Below, in pieces: positions 19,812 to 30,931 of a stretch of 64,000 bases of DNA. Every line of letters starts with the position of its first letter. Position 1 is the first letter of the stretch. Both the position numbers and the translations under genes were made by a program. Source of the stretch: Basidiobolus meristosporus CBS 931.73 (taxonomy: Eukaryota; Basidiobolomycota; Basidiobolomycetes; Basidiobolales; Basidiobolaceae); assembly GCA_002104905.1 (NCBI GenBank), contig MCFE01000014.1, positions 62,001 through 126,000 on the forward strand, in the 5' to 3' direction. The notes beneath the pieces were generated by a model that had not been told where the DNA came from, made no database searches, and saw only the letters and a list, made by a program, of their open reading frames with translations.

Positions 19812-21115
19812 TGTGGTAATGGAAAGTATTCCATTACTACAATATCTCTAAACCAATATTGCACTCATTTCTTTATTTTACTTTTTGCTATTATAACACA
19901 CAAGTGAAAGATCAAGAATTTCCAACTTTGAAGAATAAATGCTCCAGACCCTGACAAGCAATCCACCCAAGAATATTATGTCATACAGAACACGTAGTAG
20001 CCAACACATGTTTCAAATTACAGCTCATTTGAAGCAGTACTTAAGGAGTTATGACCAAAAGAGTCCAACTATTATATATACTATGCCTTATTGCTAGGAT
20101 TGCTATGATGACTTTGATCGCGTGTAACTTTTGAACCAGCAAATCAAATCACGTGAGATTCTCACAGGTGCTGCGCCTATGTCCAATCTGCGTCACTGCA
20201 AAATTTTAGCTTTGTATCACGTGTATTGCTTGCGCAATTGCCCAAAAACTTTAATCCTTCAAAATTTTCATATATATGACTTCCCCAGCTGAAAAATAAA
20301 GGGAGAGCCTCTCTTTCCAGAATCTCCACACTACAATTACAAGTTTAAAGGTTATAAACTTCCCCTGCATCACTTGCACTGTTGAGTATTCTGACTTTGA
20401 TCAGTACTACATCAGTAAAGAGACTGCAAAGCTCACAAGAATCCAATCTAAGTTCTATAAGAAACTACCACTTTTCTGTCGGAAAAGTCCCCTCTAAGAA
20501 ACCCCTTTACTCTAAAGACACCCCTTTAGACACCCCTTTAGTCTAAAGACACCCCTTTAGACACCCCTTTAGTCTCAAGACACCCCTTTAGACACCCCTT
20601 TAGTCTAAAGACCCCTTTAGAGACCCCTTTAAGAAACCCCTTTACTCTAAAGAAGCCCCTTTAGGCACCCCTTTAGTGTAAAGTCCACTTTAGAGACCAC
20701 TACAAGAAGCCCCTTTACTCTAAAGACACCCCTTTAGACACCCCTTTAGGTCTAAAGACCCCTTTAGAGACTTCTACAACACACCCCTTTAGGTTAAAGG
20801 GGAGTTCAGAATTTTCATATTAGGAAATATTTTCTCAGAAAGGAAAGTGACTTCCAAATAAGGAAAAGTTACTATAAAAGTAAATAAGCCCATTAGTCAA
20901 CAGAAGGTCAGAACACTGCTGTAGAAGTGATAAACACTGCCTACAGTATATTTTGAGCCCAAGATTGAGGAAATTAGTGAAAGTTATATCTTCTATTGGT
21001 ATATCAAACTCCCAATAAACTATTTCAGTATTAGCATACTGGAAGTTGTTGTATATTGTTGATTAGCCTCTACATTGTAGAACAAGCCCCAAACTAATCA
21101 TAATACAACACAACA
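19812..21115 (+). repeat. solo LTR X, copy 1 (1,304 bp)
   Basis: It begins TGTGGTAATGG and ends CAACACAACA. It is flanked by GAGT (19808-19811) and GAAT (21116-21119), a 4-bp target duplication with one mismatch. The reverse-complement copy at 52930-54172 has a perfect 4-bp ATTC duplication, which confirms the ends. There is no coding capacity. It contains a tandem cccctttaga-type array. The element family that made it is not otherwise present in the window. Confidence 0.8.
20487..20800 (+). repeat. CCCCTTTAGACA-type tandem array in LTR X
   Basis: About two dozen degenerate units built on acacccctttaga and tctaaaga, forming many short nested palindromes. Copy 2 carries a shorter version (53235-53500), which explains most of the 61-bp length difference. 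Confidence 0.8.
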
Positions 21116-24100
21116 GAATGTGCTTTCAAAAACATGGGAGGGGAATCCTTAAAGTAACATAAGAAAGAACAAAGTGCCTTTAACTGTGTTTGTGTCAATG
21201 TCAAAGACAAATTGCTATTTCAATGCTCAAGAGCAAAAATGGCAAAGAATGTCTGCAAGGCTTCAGAAGAAGCCCATCAGTCATGTTCAGCTGCCAATAA
21301 AATGTACCTGAGACAAAAATTCCTGACTACTAAGAAGATGCCAGGAGTAGAAGTAAAAAATATAATTAACAGAATAACCCTGCTGGTGGATGAGATGGAA
21401 TATGTGGGCACACCAACTACTGATGAGTATGGGATAGTGACCATCCTGAATAGCTGGACAGACATGTTTCAGGGTGCTGTATCAGCCCTAGAGTCCAGAA
21501 CTGAAGATTTGACCCTAAATAATGAATATGAAAAGCTCCTGGATGAAGAATTACAAAAATCAAGTGCCAATAAGAAGGAGTAAGAAAATGCACTAATAAG
21601 CAATGATAACCAACAAAGAAGGTACCCAAGACACTACAAAGGCAACAGTAGCCTGCTTTGCAACTACTCCAAAAGGAAAGGACACACATCAGAGTGGTGT
21701 CTAAAAGAGTGAGATAATCAGCAAAAGAAGCCTCAATGTGGAAATGCTGCAAAAACAAAAGACAGACTATTCACATGTGCACTAAATATGACCACAGGCA
21801 AGGATTTTCAGATGTGGCACACTGACTATGGAGCATGTCAACACCTACACACCAAAAAGAACTTTTTACCCAATATCATGAAATTCCAATCAAGAAGGTT
21901 TTCATGGGTGACTTTGGTACACATTGATGCAGTGGGTGAAGGTACTATCCAAGTAAACCTTAAAAGCAGTGAAGGAAGCAGTACACTGACCTTCAAAGAT
22001 GTACTCTGTGTACCAAAATAGTCAAGAACCTACTATCTGTAAGCAAGGCCACTGCAGAAGAACTCAGTTTCAGCTTTGTCAATTCTGGATGCAGGATCAC
22101 TGATTAAAATGGTGCCCATGTTGCTTTGGGTATCTGACATCAGAGTTCATACAAGTTGACTTATATTCCATCATATCTGAAAGCCAATACAAGTAACTTA
22201 AATGAAGAAACACCAATGTTTTGGCACAGGATAATTGGAGATATCAATCTTGATTATGTGAGCCAAATGATCAAAGATCAGCTAATTTCCAAAGCAAAAA
22301 TTGATCCCCCAGCTGATTTGGAGCACTGTGAAGCCTGCATATATGGGAAACAGGCCAGATACTGCTCAAGAGCTCTGGGCTAATCAAAACTAGGAAAAAA
22401 CTAGATCTAATTCACTCAGATCTGTGTGGAATTATGAAAAATATTTTCTTAGGCAGGATGAAGTATTTAATCACCGTTATTGATGATTATACAAGATACA
22501 CATAGGTCTACATCATGGAGAGAAAGGGGGAAGCTCTGTCTAAGTTCAGGGAGCTTAAAGCCCTGGCAGAGGGAGAAACTGGTGAAATAATCAAGAAAAT
22601 GCACTCAGATAAGGGTGGAAAATATACCTCAAAGCTCTTCATGCACTTCTGCAAGATTCATGGAATGAAGCAAGAAACTACTGTTCCATACTCCCCACAG
22701 AATAATGGAGTAGCAGAATGTGCAAACAGATCAATAATTGATGTGACAAGATCAATGATCTGTGATCAAAAGATGTCCTATGATTTTTTGTCAGAGTCAG
22801 TTGCCACAGCTATATACCTTAAAAATAGGAGTTATAGCAGAATACTTTGTGATTAGACTCAGCTAGAAGCATAGTATGGATACAGACCAAGTGCAGAACT
22901 TCTAAGAATAGTTGGGTGTACAGCATTTGCCAAGAAACTGCATGGAAATCAGTCAAAACTTGAGCCAAAAAGTGTAAAATGCATATTATTGTGTCACTGC
23001 AATGAGAGTACAGCATAAAGACTCTACAATACCAAAGCAAAGAAGCTGATCAAGTACAGGGATGAGTTGTTTGATGAAAATTCAAGATATTTACAAAAAT
23101 TGACATCAGATGATGATGAAAATTTGATCACAAGTCCACCAATAGTCAGGATTGAATCAGAGCTAAACAATGAAAATTTTTTCACTCCAGAGATCTCTAC
23201 AACTGTGATTCAGCCAGAATCAGTGCAGTTCAGGGATCTGCAATGACTGAGCAATATCAGGTCCTAATGGAAAATCAAACTTGGGACTTAGCCATATTAC
23301 CAACCAATCAAAAATCAATTGTATGCAGATGGGTCTTTAGGACAAAGTATAAGGCTGATGGGACAATTGAAAGATACAAAACAAAAGGATAACTTGATGA
23401 GGTTATGTGTATGGACCAGCCTGATGGGCCTGTTAACCAAGATAATCTCCCGTTTGGTCTGCAAGCCTAAAAAACTTCCATATTGTCTCAAACAATCTCT
23501 AAGAGCCCAGAATTGCAAGATAGATTCTTATTTGGGATCTTTGAATTTCAATAGAAGTAATGCCAAATATGGTATATACTATAAGCCAGATAGAACAAAT
23601 CCAGTTCTATTAGCTCTATTTGTGGATGATCTTATTATAGCTGCCAATAACCTAGAGACATTGAAACAGACTAAATCCAGTCTATCTAAAGAGCTCAAGA
23701 TGTCCAATCTAGGACAACTCAGTTACTGCTTAGACATATAGTTCTCCATAGACAGAGGTACCCAGACTATTGCCCTAAGCCATTCCAAGTATATTCAAGA
23801 TAGGTTTGATGTATATTATGCTTGGAACATATCCAGATATCTCATATTCAGTGGGAGTTGTCAGCCAGTATAATGACAACTGGGACCTGATCATTTTGCA
23901 GCAGTTAAGGAGATTTGTAGATATATAAAAGGAACTGTTGATAACTGCTTAAGATACACTTATAAGGTTTCAAAACAGGATCTTGTTTGATACTTCAATG
24001 CTGATTGGGGACAAAACTTATACAACAGAAGATCCACCACAGGATATACCTTTCTTTATTGTCAAGGAGCAATTTCATGGAATTCAAGAATGCAACCAAC

Positions 24101-24470
24101 TGTAGTACTCTCCACTACAGAGGCAGAGTATATGACAACCTGTGAAGCAACAAAAGAAGCAATGTAGTCAAGAAAGCTTCTGATAGATTTCAACCTACAT
24201 CAAAAATTTCCATTAATTTATTTCAAGATAATTAAGGATGTATATAATTAAGTAGAAATCCAACTTTTCATGCCAGGACCAGCATGCAGATACTGGAGAT
24301 CATTTCATATGGGAAACTTAGACAATGACTTGTTTATCTCAGTTTACTGTCCTTCAGATGAAATGATTGCAGACATATTTACCCAACCATAAGCTAGAGA
24401 CAAGTTTGAATATCTTAGGTCAAAATTAGGACTAGTCAGTATGAACATTTAGCAGAGTGGGAGTGTTGTA
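21116..24470 (+). pseudogene. copia C gag-pol, decayed
   Basis: Gag C-terminal half at 21212-21583; knuckle remnant near 21655; protease at 21788 (WHTDYGACQHL, with the catalytic DSG changed to DYG); pre-integrase CEACIYGKQ near 22330; integrase IDDYTRYT near 22480 and QNNGVAECANRS near 22700; reverse transcriptase at 23319-23741 (LALFVDDLIIAAN); RNase H at 23990-24170 ([30 protein letters not shown]). There are many stops, several of the kind expected from C-to-T change: TAA at 22105, TAG at 22503 and TAG at 24165. Confidence 0.85.
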
Positions 24471-24473
24471 AAA

Positions 24474-24661
24474 GTTTGTAATTCCGCCTAAATATTCACC
24501 TAACTTAGTCCCTCAGATCCTTACCTTCAATCCTGGAGAATACTGTCCAAATTCCTTGTTGGGACTTACTTTGAATAATTTTACCAAAATACCTTGTATC
24601 CAGGACATGAAAATTCACAAAGTTGTTCAAAGAGCTACAAGCTTTGCACACATGTTCTTGG
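24474..24661 (+). repeat. copia C 3' LTR, left part
   Basis: It begins TGTTGTAAAAGTTTG after the polypurine tract gagtgggag and stops at CTTGG, where copia D is inserted. The remainder is at 35268-35412. Confidence 0.85.
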
Positions 24662-24767
24662 TGTTGTAAGAGTCTTAGAGATATGGGAAGTAATTGGGAA
24701 TACAAGTAGATTATGTGGCTTTTACTTAATGACTTATTGAATGTAAAGCTAGCATTTATACTTTTAC

Positions 24768-25296
24768 TGTCATGATCACATGACAACCATGAACACCCAT
24801 GCCAAGTTTCAGCTTCCTAGCTCAATTTCTAAGAGATTCCTTCTGGAACCTTCTACCACCTTCCAGAAAGTTCCTGAACATTTCAAACCATTGTTACACA
24901 ATGGAACATTCCATGGAAGCTTTCCATCATATTTTTTATAGTCCAGTACCATATATGGAAATACCAGGTCACATGACTTAGTCACATGATCAGGTGACCC
25001 AATCCATTTCCCCATTCTGTCTCAGTGCCGTGTCATCTATGTCATTACCCCCAGCACCATTGCTGTGCCTCACCCCACAACCCCATTAGTATTAGCTAAT
25101 ATCTCTTGGCATCAGTATAGCCAAAAAGTATATATAGTCCTATCCCCCCTTAAGTATTCCTCAGTCTGATAAACACGGGTCTTGAATAAACAGCCTTGCC
25201 TTGGAAATCCGCCTTGCCTTGTTGATCCACACCTAAGTCCTTTCCTGGTCCTGCCTTGCCTAGCTCTACTCTCCTGCCTTGTGTCTATTCATAACA
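24768..25296 (+). repeat. gypsy-2 5' LTR
   Basis: 529 bp, TGTCATGATC to TTCATAACA. TATA box at 25129-25136 and AATAAA at about 25185. It matches 30157-30685 except at six positions, all C/T or G/A changes. Confidence 0.93.
25129..25136 (+). promoter_or_regulatory. gypsy-2 TATA box
   Basis: TATATATA, 34 bp upstream of the predicted transcript start at 25163 (AGTCTGATAAA). The start is inferred from the self-priming complementarity. Confidence 0.6.
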
Positions 25297-25298
25297 GT

Positions 25299-25309
25299 TT
25301 TATCAGACT
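25299..25309 (+). promoter_or_regulatory. gypsy-2 self-primer binding site
   Basis: TTTATCAGACT, starting 3 nt after the 5' LTR. It is the exact complement of AGTCTGATAAA at 25163-25173 in the LTR, the expected first 11 nt of the transcript. No tRNA-type TGG site is present here. In Tf1 the first 11 nt of the mRNA prime in the same way. Confidence 0.7.
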
Positions 25310-25367
25310 CTCCTGACTTACCTGTGGATCCCTGCCTTCTGCCCAAAGTTTGAAGAAAACTTGTAAA

Positions 25368-25673
25368 AGGAATACTCACCGTAAGTATCACCCATCATCT
25401 TTCCCTAGTCTTGTCCTATAAAGGCAAAGATACTTTATCTTTGTAAAACTATTGGTCAAAGCTACATTCACTTTATTACCCTGCTGGTGGAGTTTACAGT
25501 TGTTACAGTATTGGAAGCTTTAGTACAATACTCTATCAAAGGACGTTGAAACCAGTACCTTCTGAAGTGACGCTAACTTATTTAAGTTGGGGATTGTGGC
25601 TCAATAGTTGTATTCTTGACATACTAGTGGCTTTACAAACCCACAACCTAGTTTAGTATATTCTAGTATTCCT
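25368..25673 (+). promoter_or_regulatory. conserved leader module, copy 2 (gypsy-2 5' UTR)
   Basis: 306 bp opened by AGGAATACT and closed by AGTATTCCT, homologous to the module inside gypsy-1-type LTRs. It contains GTAAGTATC at 25381 and ends near TTGCAAG (25679), so it could be a 299-nt 5'-UTR intron. Otherwise the closing stem suggests a structured RNA domain. Confidence 0.7.
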
Positions 25674-25702
25674 TGCAAGTTCATCCGCCTTCCTCTGCTA
25701 CC

Positions 25703-26635
25703 ATGTCCAACCTAGAGCTGAACTTTGCCCAGCTCATGGCTGCCTTTACCCAACTGCAGCAAGACCATGCAGACCTCAGAAACACTCTTGCTCAGTTCCA
25801 GAACCAAAGTGTCCAGCAAACTAGCCATGTCCCAGTCTACCAAGAGCCCAAGTATACTCCTGCTACCAAGTTCAATGGCTCTCAGAATGAATTCCGTGGC
25901 TTCATCAATATGGTGAAGAACAATCTTGCACTCCAGCCCAACTGGTACCCCAATGACCAGGCCAAAGTTGGTTTCATCTCCAACCTGCTTACTGGTACAG
26001 CTCTCAAGTGGTTCTCCCCATTAGTGGAGACCAACTCTCCCCTCCTCAGAGACTACCAAGCTTTTCTCACTGAAATGGAGCTAGCATTTGGTAACCTTGA
26101 CCAAGCCAGAACTGCTGCCAACAAGATCAAGACCCTCAAGCAAGGGAACAAACCAGCATCAGTCTATGCCTCAGAATTCCGACAACTCTCCAGTGACCTC
26201 AGCTCCTGGGGTCAAGCAGCCTTGATTAGCCAATTCCAAGATGGCCTCAATGATGAAGTTTGTGATCTGCTACTCACACTCCCAGATCCGGATACATTGG
26301 TTGAAGCTATGCACCAAGCAATCCGGTGTGATAACAGACTATTCCAGAAGAAGCAAAAGAACCGTCAAAGACACATTCCTGTTGCAGTCCCAGCCCCTCC
26401 TGCTCCCCAAGTCACTCCAGATGATCCTATGCAGATTGATAGTGCCAAATACAAGAAACTATCAAAGAGTGAAAAGTCTAGACATCAACAAGCCAACCTC
26501 TGTCTATACTGTGGCCAATCAGGTCACTTTGCCAAATCCTGCCCCAACAAGAAGTCCAGCTTCAAGCTGATGCAGTCCTCCAGCAACCAACCTGATTCAG
26601 ATCTGTCGGGAAACTCCAATGTCCAGTTGCACTGA
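25703..26635 (+). CDS. gag: gypsy-2 Gag
   Basis: The frame from ATG 25703 ([12 protein letters not shown]) to TGA 26633 is 310 residues. It has a coiled-coil-like N-terminus ([19 protein letters not shown]), a capsid-type middle ([29 protein letters not shown]) and one CCHC zinc knuckle near the end ([15 protein letters not shown]-x2-C-x4-H-x4-C). I choose ATG 25703 over the non-ATG opening upstream because it is the first Met and has a good context. Gag forms the particle and packages the RNA. The last part overlaps pol and contains the frameshift heptamer. Confidence 0.92.
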   Translation: MSNLELNFAQLMAAFTQLQQDHADLRNTLAQFQNQSVQQTSHVPVYQEPKYTPATKFNGSQNEFRGFINMVKNNLALQPNWYPNDQAKVGFISNLLTGTALKWFSPLVETNSPLLRDYQAFLTEMELAFGNLDQARTAANKIKTLKQGNKPASVYASEFRQLSSDLSSWGQAALISQFQDGLNDEVCDLLLTLPDPDTLVEAMHQAIRCDNRLFQKKQKNRQRHIPVAVPAPPAPQVTPDDPMQIDSAKYKKLSKSEKSRHQQANLCLYCGQSGHFAKSCPNKKSSFKLMQSSSNQPDSDLSGNSNVQLH

Positions 26636-29600
26636 CAGGCTTGCAACTGGACCCACCCATGAAAATCCAGCATATCCAAGAATCTTCCTTTGCCACAAAA
26701 TCTATCCAGTCCTTGAGAATGCCTGTCAAAATCCAGGTCCCTGACTCCAGTCCTGTCCCAGCCCTAGCCCTGATTGATTCCGGTGCTTCATCCTGTTTCA
26801 TTGACCAAGCCTTTGTCCAGAAGCACTCTATTCCTGTTACCTTGAAATCCTGTCCAGTCCAAGTAGAAGTTATTGATGGAAGATCACTCTCCTCTGGTGC
26901 CGTTACCCATGAAACATGCTTACTCCAGCTGTCCAGTACTGCCCACCAAGAAAGAATTGCCTTCAACATCATCAACTCACCACACTATCCTATTGTGCTT
27001 GGAAGCTCATGGCTGAGCTATCACAATCCAAGTATTGATTGGAAATCCAAGATCCTGTCATTCACCAGATCCCACCAAGTCAACTCCATGAAATCTCCAG
27101 ACCCTGATAACCGTGAAAAGACTGTTGCCAACAGTTCAACAGCCCAAGATACCTTGCCAGCTGAAGGAGCCCCCTCAGCAAACATACCAGCCAAGTACCA
27201 AGAGTTTGCCCATGTCTTTGACAAGAAGAAAGCAGAACTCCTCCCTGACCATTGGCCTTATGACTGCCCTATTGACCTTGAAGATGGAAAAGTCCCTCCA
27301 TTTGGCCCAATATATAACCTCTCCCAGCCGGAGTTGAAAGAACTCCATGGTTATATTGAAGAAAACCTCCAGAAGGGTTTTATTCAGCACTCCATATCAC
27401 CTGCTGGAGCCCCAATCCTCTTTGTCAAGAAGAAGGATGGCACACTCAGAATGTGTGTGGACTACCGTGCTTTGAATAAGATCACAGTCAAGAACCGCTA
27501 CCCCCTGCCCCTGATCAACACACTGTTGGATCAGCTATCTGCTGCCCAAGTCTTCACCAAGATTGACTTGAGAGGAGCTTACAATCTTGTCAGAATCAAG
27601 CCCGATGATGAATGGAAAACTGCCTTTCGCACAAGATATGGTCACTTTGAGTACAAAGTAATGCCATTTGGCCTCACCAATGCCCCTGCTGTGTTTCAAC
27701 ACCTCATGAATGACATATTCCGTGAATACCTTGACCATTTTGTGGTAATCTACCTTGATGATATTCTCATATACTCCAAGAGCCAAGATGAACATGATGA
27801 ACATGTCAAGAAAGTATTGAGAAAACTAGACTCTGCCGGTCTCTATGCCAAGCTAGAGAAGTGTGAATTTGACCAGAGAGAAGTGGAATTTCTTGGTTAT
27901 CTCATCAGCCCTGAGGGAACAAGAATGGACCCAAAGAAAGCTGACTCAGTCCAATCCTGGAAAACTCCAAGCTCAGTCAAGGAAGTACAATCCTTCCTGG
28001 GATTTGCCAACTTCTATTGCAGGTTCATAGCCAACTACTCCAAGATAATCACCCCTCTGACAAAGCTTACCCAGAAGAACACACCTTTTGCCTGGAATGA
28101 GGAGCAATCCAGCTCATTCAACCAACTCAAGAAATCTTTCCTGAAGGCCCCCCTGCTTGCCCACCCTGACCTTGAGAAGCAATTCATAGTGGAGACTGAT
28201 GCTTCTGATTTTGCCCTTGGTGCCATACTCTCCCAGTATGATGAGGACAATATGTTGCACCCCATTGCATTCTACTCTTGGAAGTTTTCCCCTGCAGAGA
28301 TCAACTATGATATCTATGATAAGGAGTTGCTTGCTATCATTGTAGCCTTTGAGCAATGGAGACACTACCTGGACGGTGCAAAACACAAAATCAAAGTCTG
28401 CTGTGACCATAAGAACCTTGAGTACTTTGCAACTTCCAAGGTACTAAACCGGAGACAAGCCAGATGGTCACTCTTCCTGTCCAGCTTTGACTTTACTATC
28501 ACCTATAGACCTGGTGCAAAGCAAGGAAAGCCTGATGCCCTGTCCAGAAAAAAGGAATATGCCCTGGAAGAGGGAGATGATGCCTGTCGGCAAATGGAAC
28601 ACCCATTGCTGAGCAAGAAACATTTTGAGATTCTTGCCACCCAGTCCTCAAGTCTTGTCATCCCTTCATTCTTAGTAAGGATATCAGAATCCCAAGCCTC
28701 TGATATGACTTCCAGCACTATCAAGAAATATCTGGAATCCCCAGTTGGGCCCCCTCCCAAGTTCCCAAACATCCAGAACCTGCATTTGGTAAACAACCTC
28801 ATCTACCACAAGCAGCAGCTTTATGTCCCAGACCTTGCCACCCAGCTAGACATCATTAAGTCTCGGCATGATTCAATGGCTGCAGGCCACTTTGGTACTG
28901 CCAAAACCTTGAATGCTATCAAAAGAGATTTCTGGTGGCCTAGAATGATAACGCTTATCAAAGAGTACATTCTGACTTGTGATATTTGCAACCATGCAAA
29001 ACCAGCCAGACACCAGCCCTATGGACTTCTTCAACCCCTGCCTATCCCAGAACACCAATGGAGATCTATATCTATGGACTTCATTACTGACCTCCCTGAG
29101 TCATGTGGCTTCAATGCTATACTTGTAGTGGCTGACCGGCTGACCAAGATGGCTCACTTTATCCCTTGCTGTAAGAACACTAATGCAAAAGAAACTGCTG
29201 CTTTAGTCCTGAAGAATATTTTCCGCCTTCATGATATCCCCAGTGATATTGTGTCAGATAGAGGCCCACAGTTTGTGTCCAAGTTTTGGAAACACTTCAT
29301 GCAATACCTTGGTGTTCAAGTCAAGCTCTCTACTGCCTTCCATCCACAGTCTGATGGCCAGACTGAAAGAATCAACCAGATTCTAGAGCAATACCTCCGG
29401 TGCTATATCAATTACCAGCAAGACAATTGGGTTGATCTACTCCCTGTTGCTGAGTTTGCCTACAACAACTCAAGCCATAGTGCAACCGGTTTTACACCAT
29501 TCTATGCAAACTATGGATTCCACCCTCAGTTTGATATCCAGATTCCAACAGACCCAATGAGCCCACATGCGGCTGAACATGCCCAAGCAATCCAGGACAT

Positions 29601-30156
29601 CCAGAACACCCTCAAGGAAGAGCTATCCTTAGTTCAGGAAATCTACAAGAAAGTTGCCAATCTAAAACAGCATCCCAGCCCTGATCTTAATGAAGGAGAT
29701 TTTGTATGGTTGCTCAGAAGAAACATCAGCACCAACCGCCCTTGTGACAAGTTGGATTTCAAGAAACTTGGTCCCTTCAAAATCAAGAAGAAGCTTAGCC
29801 CTATAGTATATCAGCTACAGTTACCAGCAAGTATGAAAATCCATGATACTTTCCATGTGTCCCTCCTGGAGCCGTATTGTAGGAACACATTGCCAAACCG
29901 GCAAGAAGCAAAGCCCCAAGCCATCCAGGTTGACCAACATCAAGAATTTGAAGTTAAACAGATTCTGGACTCCAAGTATATCCGGTCAAAGCTGTACTAC
30001 TTAGTAGACTGGATTGGTTATGATCCAAGTGACCAAACATGGGAACCAGCTACCCATCTCACTAATTGTCAAGATCTAGTTACCCAGTTCCACCAACAAT
30101 ATCCTGCAAAACCTGCCCCAAAGGGAAACAGAGCTTTGCCTGGAAGAGGAGAATAG
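26596..30156 (+). CDS. pol: gypsy-2 Pol (protease, RT, RNase H, integrase, chromodomain)
   Basis: An open frame in -1 register to gag, overlapping it by 40 nt, so it is probably made by frameshifting as Gag-Pol. Counting from 26641, the protease DSG is at 46-48 (LIDSGASSC); the RT box YLDD is at about 371-374 in [10 protein letters not shown]; RNase H starts with [11 protein letters not shown] (Asp 520). Integrase has an HHCC finger (His 743 to CDIC 780) and catalytic Asp 813, Asp 873 (SDRGPQF) and Glu 909 (QTERINQ), that is DD35E. A GPF module follows ([10 protein letters not shown]). Residues about 1102-1155 are a chromodomain ([19 protein letters not shown]), which in chromoviruses guides integration to marked chromatin. 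The stop TAG (30154) touches the 3' LTR. No inactivating change is seen. Confidence 0.93.
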   Translation, partial: FRSVGKLQCPVALTGLQLDPPMKIQHIQESSFATKSIQSLRMPVKIQVPDSSPVPALALIDSGASSCFIDQAFVQKHSIPVTLKSCPVQVEVIDGRSLSSGAVTHETCLLQLSSTAHQERIAFNIINSPHYPIVLGSSWLSYHNPSIDWKSKILSFTRSHQVNSMKSPDPDNREKTVANSSTAQDTLPAEGAPSANIPAKYQEFAHVFDKKKAELLPDHWPYDCPIDLEDGKVPPFGPIYNLSQPELKELHGYIEENLQKGFIQHSISPAGAPILFVKKKDGTLRMCVDYRALNKITVKNRYPLPLINTLLDQLSAAQVFTKIDLRGAYNLVRIKPDDEWKTAFRTRYGHFEYKVMPFGLTNAPAVFQHLMNDIFREYLDHFVVIYLDDILIYSKSQDEHDEHVKKVLRKLDSAGLYAKLEKCEFDQREVEFLGYLISPEGTRMDPKKADSVQSWKTPSSVKEVQSFLGFANFYCRFIANYSKIITPLTKLTQKNTPFAWNEEQSSSFNQLKKSFLKAPLLAHPDLEKQFIVETDASDFALGAILSQYDEDNMLHPIAFYSWKFSPAEINYDIYDKELLAIIVAFEQWRHYLDGAKHKIKVCCDHKNLEYFATSKVLNRRQARWSLFLSSFDFTITYRPGAKQGKPDALSRKKEYALEEGDDACRQMEHPLLSKKHFEILATQSSSLVIPSFLVRISESQASDMTSSTIKKYLESPVGPPPKFPNIQNLHLVNNLIYHKQQLYVPDLATQLDIIKSRHDSMAAGHFGTAKTLNAIKRDFWWPRMITLIKEYILTCDICNHAKPARHQPYGLLQPLPIPEHQWRSISMDFITDLPESCGFNAILVVADRLTKMAHFIPCCKNTNAKETAALVLKNIFRLHDIPSDIVSDRGPQFVSKFWKHFMQYLGVQVKLSTAFHPQSDGQTERINQILEQYLRCYINYQQDNWVDLLPVAEFAYNNSSHSATGFTPFYANYGFHPQFDIQIPTDPMSPHAAEHAQAIQDIQNTLKEELSLVQEIYKKVANLKQHPSPDLNEGDFVWLLRRNISTNRPCDKLDFKKLGPFKIKKKLSPIVYQLQLPASMKIHDTFHVSLLEPYCRNTLPNRQEAKPQAIQVDQHQEFEVKQILDSKYIRSKLYYLVDWIGYDPSDQTWEPATHLTNCQDLVTQFHQQYPAKPAPKGNRALPGRGE
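26608..26614 (+). promoter_or_regulatory. -1 frameshift slippery heptamer
   Basis: G GGA AAC read in the gag frame (tcG GGA AAC), a canonical X-XXY-YYZ site. A -1 slip gives GGG AAA CTC, which is exactly the pol frame. Confidence 0.8.
26621..26652 (+). promoter_or_regulatory. frameshift-stimulating stem-loop
   Basis: GTCCAGTTGCA (26621-26631) and TGCAACTGGAC (26642-26652) are exact reverse complements. They form an 11-bp stem with a 10-nt loop, starting 6 nt after the heptamer. The gag TGA stop is in the loop. Confidence 0.8.
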
Positions 30157-30685
30157 TGTCATGATCACATGACAACTATGAACACCCATGCCAAGTTTCA
30201 GCTTCCTAGCTCAATTTCTAAGAGATTCCTTCTGGAACCTTCTACCACCTTCCAGAAAGTTCCTGAACATCTCAAACCATTGTTACACAATGGAACATTC
30301 CATGGAAGCTTTCCATCATATTTTTTATAGTCCAGTACCATATATGGAAATACCAGGTCACATGACTTAGTCACATGATCAGGTGACCCAATCCATTTCC
30401 CCATCCTGTCTCAGTGCCGTGTCATCTATGTCATTACCCCCAGCACCATTGCTGTGCCTCACCCCACAACCCCATTAGTATTAGCTAATATCTCTCAGCA
30501 TCAGTATAGCCAAAAAGTATATATAGTCCTATCCCCCCTTAAGTATTCCTCAGTCTGATAAACACAGGTCTTGAATAAACAGCCTTGCCTTGGAAATCCG
30601 CCTTGCCTTGTTGATCCACACCTAAGTCCTTTCCTGGTCCTGCCTTGCCTAGCTCTACTCTCCTGCCTTGTGTCTATTCATAACA
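30157..30685 (+). repeat. gypsy-2 3' LTR
   Basis: 529 bp, TGTCATGATC to TTCATAACA, followed by the target duplication TTTAC. Six transitions separate it from the 5' LTR. Confidence 0.93.
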
Positions 30686-30690
30686 TTTAC

Positions 30691-30931
30691 ATGGTATTGC
30701 ATTACAGACATGTAGAATAGGTTAAGGAAGCTCCCAAGAGCATGTGTGCAAAGTGTGGGGCTGATTGGACAACTTATCTAATTTCATGGTATGGGTACCT
30801 GGCATTTTGGTGAGAATAATCTAAGTAAATCCTGACAAGGAATTTGGTCAGTATTCTTTAGGATTTGAAGGTTATGATCTAAGTGACTTAATTAGGTGAA
30901 TATTTAGGTGGAATTAAAAATCTTTACAACA
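30691..30931 (-). repeat. copia D 3' LTR, right part
   Basis: It continues the LTR begun at 24662-24767 and ends CTTTACAACA just before the purine tract of the element. Confidence 0.85.

Larger units (their letters stand above)
24768..30685 (+). mobile_element. gypsy-2, structurally complete Ty3/gypsy chromovirus
   Basis: 5,918 bp, flanked by the 5-bp duplication TTTAC (24763-24767 and 30686-30690), inside the copia D 3' LTR. It has two 529-bp LTRs, a self-complementary primer site, an open gag, an open pol in -1 register and a polypurine stretch (ggaagaggagaa) before the 3' LTR. The LTRs differ at 6 of 529 positions, so the insertion is young, and nothing in the frames shows inactivation. 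The chromodomain and self-priming place it with Tf1/sushi-like chromoviruses. Confidence 0.93.

Noticed and set aside
20487-20800. CRISPR-like array in solo LTR X
   Set aside because: The units are degenerate, with no constant-length spacers, and they lie in a fungal LTR. It is a simple tandem array.
24799-25015. Short open frames repeated in both gypsy-2 LTRs
   Set aside because: They are duplicated only because the LTR is, and they precede the TATA box or lie antisense to it.
28035-28802. Antisense frames inside gypsy-2 pol
   Set aside because: They lie over conserved RNase H and integrase codons, with no independent motif.
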